DNA of 64,000 nucleotides from Trichodesmium sp002260545 (GTDB taxonomy: Bacteria; Cyanobacteriota; Cyanobacteriia; Cyanobacteriales; Microcoleaceae): positions 1 to 64,000 of the forward strand of contig NZ_JBNHEQ010000268.1 of NCBI RefSeq assembly GCF_050016015.1, read 5' to 3'. Position 1 is the stretch's first letter. Each line of letters opens with the position of its first letter. Below the pieces are notes generated by a model. That model did not search any database. It was not told the DNA's origin and was given only the letters and a program-made list of their open reading frames with translations. Positions 57,676 to 64,000 of this stretch are shown in pieces. The translations under genes and the position numbers were made by a program.

Positions 57676-59958
57676 ATGCGTTGGATGCGATACGTTAAAA
57701 TAGCTCTAGTCAATACAGTTGGAGCATTAGTAGGAATTATTTGGGTGCCTCTACCTCAAGCAGTGGCACAACCTTTAGTTCCTAAGAAAGCAAACTCAGA
57801 AGTTTCTGTGCTGGAAACTATCAAGTCGATTAACAGCAACATAGAAATTCCTAAAAAAGTAAGTTCACTACCAGAACTTTACCAGATTAGAGACCAACTA
57901 AAAGTAGAACTTAATAAGGTCTCTAAAATGCCAAATCTCCAAGAAGTAAGAGAACCTTGGCAATACCAATTCCAAGTACGACAATATGAAAAAACTCTGA
58001 AAGACTTCCGCCGTGTAGAAGCAAAAATTATTAAAGAAGAAAAAGCTGCTCAAAGTTGGAAGCAAGCACTGAGTATAGCAACTAATGCGGTAGCAAAAGG
58101 AAAAAAAACAGAGGCAAATTATCAAACTTGGCAAGAAGCAGAAAATCTATGGTTAGATGCAATTGATAGTTTGCGTCAAATACCTCAAGATTCATTGATG
58201 ACAGATAAGGCGATCGAAAAAATGATCGAATATCAGGGGTATTTAGCAGTTGCTTGTTATGAAAAAGTAATAGCAGCAAGAAAATGGGAAGAAAATATAG
58301 AAAATAATACAACTCCCAAAACAACAAATTATCCACCTATTGCATATAGTTTATCTCCTGGTTTCACAATTTATGGTGATACTAACAGAGATGGGGAAGT
58401 GGATGAAGCTGATAAGTCAGGCAGAGAAAAATGGTCTTTATCAGAAGGTGCGTTGATGTTATTTAATAATGATGATGATAATGGTGATCGAATCCCAGAC
58501 TGGCGAGATGGGGATGTTAATGGTGAAAGTGATGTAGAAGATTTAGCTATTGTTAATATTCAATTGGCAGAAAACTATAGGGATGCTCAAATATACATTT
58601 CTACAGACACAGATGTTACTAGCTATATTAATGTATTTCAAAAAACAGAATCTGGATGGCAACCAGTAGACATTTCTGGTACTGAAGCGTTAATACCCAG
58701 GGAGAAAATAGTATTAGGTGTAGAAGCTAAACAATTTGCTGATCGCAACTGGAAAGGAGTAGTTAATTTGAAGGCGATCGCTGAAAAAAATGGTAGACAA
58801 ATTGCTTCTGATAGTATTCAAATAGGTGTAGTTCCTTGGTTGATGTCTCCTAACACTGCTGCCGTTAAAGAACTTCACGTTAGCGAACGAGGTTATGCTA
58901 ATCAAGAGTTTATTGATAAAATCAGAGAAATTATTGAAAAAACAGGTGCAACAGCAAAAATTAATCCTGGTGGCACTACCTGGATGCAAGATACTCAAGA
59001 AATAGGTTATGTGCAGTTTCCCAGTCAAGGTAAAATGCGCAATATGAATGTTGCTCTCAAAGCTAACCGTCCAGGAGAGAACGATCGCTATGCTAGAAGT
59101 CTCCTCAAAGAGAATTTTGGTTGGTTTGAAGTCGGTAAACCCAGACAACTAGATCCTCTAAATAGGTGGGCAGATGCTTATGGAAATCTAGAAGTGACTC
59201 CACCTTTGCCGGGATATCCTATGGGAAGAGTTTATTATGGTAAAGCCGGAGAAGTAGGTATGAATCCTGATATTATTGACTTCATTAAAGCACAAAGAAT
59301 TCAGGGTCCGCCAGTGGATGTTGATACTTCTTGGTTAATGATTCGTCATGTAGATGAAATTATCAGTTTTATTCCTAGTAAATTTGGCAAACCTTTAATG
59401 TTAATTGTTAGTCCAGAAGCGGGGGTAAAATTATTAGAAGAACTAAGTGAAGAAGGCTATGGGCAAGCTGCTATAAATCGTGGTTTAAGCACTCAAACAA
59501 CAGTTAGGGCTGCGTTGAAAAATTCTAAGTTAATTCAGCATAATCTCTATTTACAAAGGGAAAAATTAAACCCATTAATTGAGAAGTTAAAACAGGAATT
59601 TAATCTCAGTGATGACCAGATAATTCAAGTGCCAGCTATGTTTGGATATAGCGGTTATTCTTGGTGGCCAAATATGGTTAATTCGGTGGTAATTAATGGA
59701 GAATTATTGGTTTCAAATCCTGGAGGAGCATTAATTAATGGCAGAGATTATACTGAGGAAAAATTCCGCAGGTTGGTGGCTGATTCTAGTTTGAATATTA
59801 ATTTTATGGATGATGGATATTATCAACAATTAAGAGGAAATGTTCATGATGCTACGAATACAACTCGCTTAGGAAAAAATAATCCTTTCTGGGAATCTTT
59901 ATCTGATAATATGTCAGAGTTTAGGGTGCAAAATTTAGATGTGACAGGTCTGAGATAA
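57676..59958 (+). CDS. Peptidylarginine deiminase homologue, catalytic Cys replaced
   Basis: 760 residues from ATG at 57676 (GAGG 9 nt before); the frame opens at 57622. The start MRWMRYVKIALVNTVGAL is a signal peptide, so the protein is exported. Residues about 55-210 are helical. DTNRDGEVDEADKSGREKW and DDDNGDRIPDWRDGDVNGE are calcium-type loops. From about 400 on it follows animal peptidylarginine deiminases: WMQDTQEIGY (Asp439, like PAD4 Asp350), GNLEVTPPLPGYPMGRVYYG, RHVDEIISF (His558 and Asp560, like His471/Asp473) and WWPNMVNSVV. PAD4 has Cys645 in VHCGTN; here the match is VHDATN (Asp725), and no other Cys lies nearby. Spacings agree with PAD4. It may bind but not deiminate arginine. 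Confidence 0.88.
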   Translation: MRWMRYVKIALVNTVGALVGIIWVPLPQAVAQPLVPKKANSEVSVLETIKSINSNIEIPKKVSSLPELYQIRDQLKVELNKVSKMPNLQEVREPWQYQFQVRQYEKTLKDFRRVEAKIIKEEKAAQSWKQALSIATNAVAKGKKTEANYQTWQEAENLWLDAIDSLRQIPQDSLMTDKAIEKMIEYQGYLAVACYEKVIAARKWEENIENNTTPKTTNYPPIAYSLSPGFTIYGDTNRDGEVDEADKSGREKWSLSEGALMLFNNDDDNGDRIPDWRDGDVNGESDVEDLAIVNIQLAENYRDAQIYISTDTDVTSYINVFQKTESGWQPVDISGTEALIPREKIVLGVEAKQFADRNWKGVVNLKAIAEKNGRQIASDSIQIGVVPWLMSPNTAAVKELHVSERGYANQEFIDKIREIIEKTGATAKINPGGTTWMQDTQEIGYVQFPSQGKMRNMNVALKANRPGENDRYARSLLKENFGWFEVGKPRQLDPLNRWADAYGNLEVTPPLPGYPMGRVYYGKAGEVGMNPDIIDFIKAQRIQGPPVDVDTSWLMIRHVDEIISFIPSKFGKPLMLIVSPEAGVKLLEELSEEGYGQAAINRGLSTQTTVRAALKNSKLIQHNLYLQREKLNPLIEKLKQEFNLSDDQIIQVPAMFGYSGYSWWPNMVNSVVINGELLVSNPGGALINGRDYTEEKFRRLVADSSLNINFMDDGYYQQLRGNVHDATNTTRLGKNNPFWESLSDNMSEFRVQNLDVTGLR

Positions 59959-60194
59959 TATATCACCCCTGAAAGGATCTATTTAAAATTATAAGAGTAG
60001 GGGAGCGGGGGAGTGGGGGAGTGAGGGAGTGGGAAGAGATGGGGATATGGGGTGTATTAGATATCTGGCACTCATCCAATCATCAAATCAATTCTTACCC
60101 ATGTTGTATTAATTAATTCTCCTGATTACCTATTTTTTGGAGATACGGTTAGGGCTTCTATAGAAATTAGCAATTAGCTATAAGAAGGGTTTGA

Positions 60195-60322
60195 TTCATT
60201 AATGGATAATGGATAATTGATAATTACCTTTGGTTAAAATCGAGAGGATTGAATATAAGGAAATATCCTAGCACTTTTTTTATCCTTAAAAGGAGAGGCT
60301 TTATACCTGTATTTTTCAGTAA
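60195..60322. repeat. MITE-like element, family A
   Basis: TTCATTAATGGATAATGG at the left, GGATTGAATATAAGGAAATA and AAAAGGAGAGGCTTTATACC inside, and TTTTTCAGTAA at the right. It gives the uninterrupted form of the site in which family B sits at 38081. Confidence 0.8.
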
Positions 60323-60504
60323 GCATTCAGCGGTTAGCAGTCAGCAGTCAGCTATTAATTCATTGGCTTTTGAGCAGGAATTAGTATTGATAGATTTAAG
60401 GATAATTAAAAGTATTGGAAAAAAAACTGACCTTGACAAAGGAGAGTGTATATTCATTATTTATGAAACAGTTAAAAGCTGACTGCTAATAGCTGAATGG
60501 TTAG

Positions 60505-60632
60505 ATATTATGTCTGGATAAATACTAACTATAAAGTCATTGCGACTGGAACGGAGTGGAAGGAAGCAATCTCATGTTTTAGATATTTATTCTATTTATT
60601 CTTAATGGTAAATATTTAACCGGACATGATAT
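60505..60632. repeat. MITE-like element, family C
   Basis: 128 bp with inverted ends ATATTATGTCTGG / CCGGACATGATAT (11 of 13). It lies 50 bp before the next gene, so it may carry its upstream signals. Confidence 0.7.
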
Positions 60633-60681
60633 AAGTCATAATACAGCCAACAATTTAAAACTTGTAGAAAAGGAGAAAAAA

Positions 60682-61002
60682 ATGTCAGATTTTATGGATT
60701 TTTTGAAGCACAAATATGCTTATGTTGCTCTAGGAGAATTTAAACCAGGAAAGTTTCAAGAAGCAAAAGAACTTTATGAAAAGGCAGTTGCTACTTATAA
60801 CGAAGGTTTTAAAGGTGCTTATTTATTGCAGTTGCCTGGAACAGATAAAGGTATTGCTGTAATTTTTTGGGAAGGAGTTGAAGATATGGATGCTAATCAA
60901 AGTGATGCTTATAAAGCAGCATTAGCAGAAATGTCCCATTTATTTGCCAAACCACCAGAAACTAATTTTTATGAGACTGTTACTGAGATTTTACCAGAGT
61001 AA
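60682..61002 (+). CDS. Small dimeric alpha-beta barrel-like protein
   Basis: 106 residues, soluble. YAYVALGEFKPGKFQEAKEL, then KGAYLLQLPGTDKGIAVIFWEGVEDMDA, then YKAALAEMSHLF, follow the beta-alpha-beta order of ABM-like ferredoxin-fold proteins. No catalytic motif seen. AAAAGGAG 7 bases before the ATG marks a well-translated gene. The exact family was not recognised. Confidence 0.75.
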   Translation: MSDFMDFLKHKYAYVALGEFKPGKFQEAKELYEKAVATYNEGFKGAYLLQLPGTDKGIAVIFWEGVEDMDANQSDAYKAALAEMSHLFAKPPETNFYETVTEILPE

Positions 61003-61196
61003 GGGGGAATTTAGAATTCAGAATTTAGAATTTAGAATTCAGAAGTCAGAAGTTAAATTCTGAGGGAATTTCATCTCAGTCAGATAAATTAGTCGCGGGC
61101 AAGATGCCCGCACTTGATAAAATTTAAGAATTGACTACTTCCTACACCTGATTCATAATTCAGAGCAACCTGCATAAGCAGACAAGATTTGATCTT

Positions 61197-61305
61197 CCCA
61201 CACTCCCCACACCTCCCCACCCTTCCCACACCTCCCCACACTTCCCACACTTCCCACTCCCCTACTCCCCTACTCCCACACTCCCCCACTCCCTCACTCC
61301 CCTAC
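61197..61305. repeat. C-rich minisatellite before cmoB stop
   Basis: About 100 bp of CTTCCCACA / CCTCCCCACA / CTCCCCTA variants ending at the stop codon of the cmoB-like gene. It lies in the 61003-61301 gap, which holds no gene; AATTTAGAATTCAGAATTTA short repeats fill about 61009-61050. Confidence 0.85.
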
Positions 61306-62288
61306 CTCCGCGCGATCGCATAATAACGCCAAGGAGCAGGATAACCTTCAACAGTCAAAGATGGATCGTCAGGATGCAGAAACTCTGACAAACTATCAAT
61401 ATTTGCCCAATTAGTGCGTCGTTGCTCTTCAACGGATAAAGGTTCGGCAAAAAAACAATTGATATCGCTAAACCCTGCTCTCCCTATCCAATTTTCTAAA
61501 CAAGACTGGGTGGGAAGAAACCAAATACCCCGCGCTTGGGCGTAACGTTTTTGGGGAGTGAGCGCCACTGGTAAATCTCCGGGAATACCTTGACAGTCAA
61601 TAATAATTTCACCTTTGGGTGCTAATGCTTCTCGCATTTTGCGCAACAAACCAATGGGATCGGTGTGATGATAGAGGATACCCAGGCAAAAAATGGTGTC
61701 AAAAAATTGGGGGTAGTAGTGAATATGTTCGACTCCTAAAAGTTCAAATGCCAGCATTTTTTGTTTGACGATATTTTGGATAAGTTGAAAATTCCATAAA
61801 TGTTTGGTGTAGGGTTCAAAACCGATGACTAATTCTGGTTGTTGAGCTGCCATCCGAAACATAAAATAACCGTTGTGGCAACCGATGTCAGCGACTTTGC
61901 GATTTTTGAGAGAACTAATATGTGGCAAAATGCGCTCCCATTTCCAGTCGGAACGCCATTCTGCATCGATAGTTACGCCGAATAGTTCAAAAGGACCTTT
62001 TTTCCAAGGGCAAAATGTTTGCAAGGAGTTGTGAAACCGTTGTTTTTGTTCTGGGGAAAGTTCGTTAGGGTTTCCTACTTTGATAACTGCATTGGAAAAT
62101 TCGAAAAAATTGGTTTGAATATCTGCTATTGTTTGTGTTGCTTCATAGTATTTTTGATTAGAGGGTTCAAATAATTTTGTTTGTCTTTCTTGACGGGTTT
62201 TTAATATTGCTTCTGTGTTGATGGGGGTGTTGTATTGAGATAAATAATCTGGGGGAATATAGCCAATATTTTTGTTAAACATAGTCAT
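61302..62288 (-). CDS. cmoB: tRNA U34 carboxymethyltransferase CmoB-like
   Basis: 328 residues, a SAM-fold enzyme. CmoB uses carboxy-SAM to turn 5-hydroxyuridine-34 of tRNA into 5-oxyacetyluridine. Key blocks are CPWKKGPFELFGVTIDAEWRSDWKWERI, the SAM loop VADIGCHNGYFMFRM, GFEPYTKHLWNFQL, and FLPTQSCLENWIGRAGF with PWRYYAIARR at the end. The length matches E. coli CmoB. CmoA is not adjacent. The start could be either of two close ATGs (62288 or 62281). Its stop lies within a C-rich minisatellite. Confidence 0.9.
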   Translation of the reverse strand: MTMFNKNIGYIPPDYLSQYNTPINTEAILKTRQERQTKLFEPSNQKYYEATQTIADIQTNFFEFSNAVIKVGNPNELSPEQKQRFHNSLQTFCPWKKGPFELFGVTIDAEWRSDWKWERILPHISSLKNRKVADIGCHNGYFMFRMAAQQPELVIGFEPYTKHLWNFQLIQNIVKQKMLAFELLGVEHIHYYPQFFDTIFCLGILYHHTDPIGLLRKMREALAPKGEIIIDCQGIPGDLPVALTPQKRYAQARGIWFLPTQSCLENWIGRAGFSDINCFFAEPLSVEEQRRTNWANIDSLSEFLHPDDPSLTVEGYPAPWRYYAIARR

Positions 62289-62492
62289 TTCAATTATTAG
62301 TTATAACTACCTCACCATCCTCTGTGAGGTACAGTTTTTGTAACACAAGCATCCTGCTTGTTACAGGCTGGAAGCCTTACAAAAATTTGAGTGGCTAATT
62401 CTTGTAGGTTAGCTTCAGTTTATTCTGGTAAATAAATTGTTGTTGGTTTCATTAGTAAGATTGTCAAGAAAAACAGATATTTTAATTATAGA
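62289..62492. other. Intergenic with ACAAGCATCCTGCTTGT hairpin
   Basis: At about 62343-62361 lies CAAGCATCCTGCTTG, a member of the same palindrome family that is read in frame inside the neighbouring restriction gene. No gene. Confidence 0.65.
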
Positions 62493-64000
62493 TCATCGCT
62501 TAATGCTTTCTTCAATTATCTTAATCTCTTCCTCTGTTAATCCATACAATTGATAGACTATCTCATCAATCTCTCTTTCTAATTCTGTGGTGTCAGTTTG
62601 AGGATTTTTGCGTTTTATTTCAAGAATTTTATCAACAATCTCGGTAACACACGCAGGATGCGTGTCTGTCGGTTTTGGGATAGGAATTTGAGAAACATAA
62701 GGGGTTTGCATAGCAAACGCATCTCCTTGTAATTTAGAAGTTATATAACCTAAGAAAAACCAAACTAACTTTGAGTTAAGCAAAGCTAACAAAAATAAGT
62801 TAGAATCAGGTATGAGAAATGTTTTATTATTAGAATAAGCCCCTGATGTATCCCAAGAAAAAGCTTGATAAGTTGCGATTTCTTGATATAAGATTTTAGG
62901 GGTATCAAAATCTTTATAATAAGCAATATTATCTTGTATTTCATACCACTGATAACTTCCAGCTTTTCTTCCTCCTTTGATACCAGGGGTCAGCCTTTCT
63001 TTATACTGACTTAAATAATTTAAAATAGCAGGATATTGATTAATATCAATTCCCCGACGAGTAAAAATCAACCATAAATCAGGATTATTAACTACCCATC
63101 TTTTAACATCCTTACCCCGTAAAAAAGGTTTCAAAACCTCCTCCGAGGAAGGATGTTTGTTAATTAATCTATCTCTTGTTTTCCTATCAACAATAAACGC
63201 TTGGTTAAACCCTGTTTTAATCCCATAGTAAAACTTTCCATTAACATACTCTCCTAATGGCGTCCCTGTATTTTTCAACTTCTCTAATAACTGTAAAACT
63301 GTATTATTTTCTAATTGCCACCCTTCAGGTTTTAGTGCTTTTTGTTCAATCTCAAAACTCTCTTCATTAAAGATATTAATAAAATCATCAATAGGTTTAC
63401 CCATCTCCCAATTTAAGACTTTTACAGTAGCACTATCATCTTGATTGTTAGATTTATTTGACACTCTAGAAGAGTTNNNNNNNNNNNNNNNNNNNNNNNN
63501 NNNNNNNNNNNNNNNNNNNNNNNNNNNNNNNNNNNNNNNNNNNNNNNNNNNNNNNNNNNNNNNNNNNNNNNNNNNNGTTACAGTAGCACTATCATCTTGA
63601 TTGTTAGATTTATTTGACACTCTAGAAGAGTGTGTTACAGTAGCACAATCATCTTGATTGTTTGATTTGGATAAAGTAGCACAAGCATCCTGCTTGTCAG
63701 ATTTATTTGACACACTTCTAGTGCATGTTATACTATCTTTTGACACGCTAGAAGCGTGTGTTACAGTGATGATAATACTGGGATAAGCTATAGCTTTAAA
63801 AACAGGTGCATCTCCAAAGTCTATTAATTGTTTTAATTGAGTTTTTTTAACTAAAAAATCTCGTAGTTTTTGACCATATCCTGAACGAAAATATTTATTA
63901 GAAGTAATATAAGTTAAAACTCCTTTCTCTTTTAAAAGTCTGACTGCTTGTTCAAAGAAATAGACATATAAATCTGCAACTCCTGTATAACAGTTATATT
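62493..64000 (-). CDS. Type IIG-like restriction-modification protein, 3' part
   Basis: The gene runs off the window at 64000; its start is outside. The frame (broken only by a 100-N gap) begins YNCYTGVADLYVYFFEQAVR and includes LTYITSNKYFRSGYGQKLRDF, DFGDAPVFKAIAYPSIII, the end of an Eco57I/TaqI-type N6-adenine methyltransferase domain. After a repeat-coded insert (SRVSNKSNNQDDSATV units) comes the TaqI-like C-terminal specificity domain: YGIKTGFNQAFIVD, LKPFLRGKDVKRWV, YQWYEIQDNIAYY, LALLNSKLVWFFL and TPYVSQIPIPKP. The end is a helical tail (IDEIVYQLYGLTEEEIKIIE). It would methylate and, in a full-length enzyme, cut DNA. Whether it is active with the insert is unknown. Confidence 0.88.
   Translation of the reverse strand, partial: YNCYTGVADLYVYFFEQAVRLLKEKGVLTYITSNKYFRSGYGQKLRDFLVKKTQLKQLIDFGDAPVFKAIAYPSIIITVTHASSVSKDSITCTRSVSNKSDKQDACATLSKSNNQDDCATVTHSSRVSNKSNNQDDSATVXXXXXXXXXXXXXXXXXXXXXXXXXXXXXXXXXXNSSRVSNKSNNQDDSATVKVLNWEMGKPIDDFINIFNEESFEIEQKALKPEGWQLENNTVLQLLEKLKNTGTPLGEYVNGKFYYGIKTGFNQAFIVDRKTRDRLINKHPSSEEVLKPFLRGKDVKRWVVNNPDLWLIFTRRGIDINQYPAILNYLSQYKERLTPGIKGGRKAGSYQWYEIQDNIAYYKDFDTPKILYQEIATYQAFSWDTSGAYSNNKTFLIPDSNLFLLALLNSKLVWFFLGYITSKLQGDAFAMQTPYVSQIPIPKPTDTHPACVTEIVDKILEIKRKNPQTDTTELEREIDEIVYQLYGLTEEEIKIIEESIKR
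63425..63772. repeat. Palindromic repeat cluster read in frame in the RM gene
   Basis: Units of two hairpin types: ACAATCATCTTGATTGT / ACAAGCATCCTGCTTGT (centre TCT or TCC) and ACACTCTAGAAGAGTGT / ACACGCTAGAAGCGTGT (centre TAGAA). They are joined by AGATTTATTTG, with the gap at 63477-63576 inside. One more hairpin of this family (ACACGCAGGATGCGTGT) lies in frame at 62649-62665. Confidence 0.85.
63477..63576. other. Assembly gap (100 N)
   Basis: Exactly 100 N inside the palindromic repeat cluster, so a placeholder; repeat copy number is unknown. Confidence 0.99.

Larger units (their letters stand above)
59959..60681. other. Intergenic region with family A and C elements
   Basis: A GGGGGAGTGG minisatellite at about 59998-60045, family A at 60195-60322 and family C at 60505-60632. 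GAAAAGGAGAAAAAA before 60682 is the ribosome-binding site. No gene supported. Confidence 0.65.

Noticed and set aside
61089..61289. Gly/Val/Trp-rich minus-strand frame
   Set aside because: It is a translation of the C-rich minisatellite.

Overview
The window looks like the chromosome of a large-genome filamentous cyanobacterium. The evidence is HIP1 octamers (GCGATCGC, e.g. 4083-4090 and near 20593, 37113 and 51213), rpaA, a CURT1/CAAD thylakoid protein, cyanobacterial heme oxygenase, an Atx1-like copper chaperone, pentapeptide-repeat proteins, a WD40 Ser/Thr kinase and a secreted CHAT protein. The sequence is AT-rich, spaces between genes are long, and small repeats are dense. This suggests a Trichodesmium/Okeania-like member of the Oscillatoriales, but that placement is inference. 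Two 100-N scaffold gaps (34090-34189, 63477-63576) both lie in tandem repeats, so this is a draft assembly.

Layout. 0-7 kb: a pentapeptide protein, argJ, a TerB-like remnant, then a tandem array of seven genes for 64-residue proteins on the minus strand ending in an intrinsic terminator. 7.7-16 kb: GH57 branching-type enzyme, an exported pentapeptide protein, kinase-WD40, msrP and atx1. 16-21 kb: glycosyltransferase cluster with one decayed paralogue carrying a small mobile repeat. 21-24 kb: a two-gene Bell-like/NACHT pair whose products share a 21-residue amyloid-like motif, with the NACHT gene broken by two stops. 24-30 kb: GHL10 glycosidase, ho1, and a duplicated response-regulator locus in which one copy is a double-length fusion. 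30-46 kb: NfeD-like protein, a giant TPS/CHAT protein, coaE, ABC exporter, GT-C-type membrane protein, P-loop kinase and MscS channel. 46-64 kb: TPR-barrel protein, curT, aroA, lipoprotein/membrane pair, two ABM-like proteins, rpaA, a peptidylarginine-deiminase homologue lacking its catalytic Cys, cmoB, and the 3' part of a type IIG-like restriction-modification gene with in-frame palindromic repeats.

Best candidates for a noteworthy system: (1) the Bell-like + NACHT pair (21090-23755), which has the architecture of bacterial NLR amyloid signalling; (2) the homogenised 64-aa gene array; (3) the fused double response regulator; (4) the PAD homologue with Cys to Asp; (5) palindromic repeats read in frame inside the restriction gene.

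The intergenic DNA is not empty. It holds at least six families of short inverted-repeat (MITE-like) elements, heptamer repeats and interchangeable-arm palindromes. One nested insertion shows a clean TA target duplication. I saw no tRNA, rRNA, CRISPR array or intact transposase gene. All functional calls are from reading the sequence; no database search was run.
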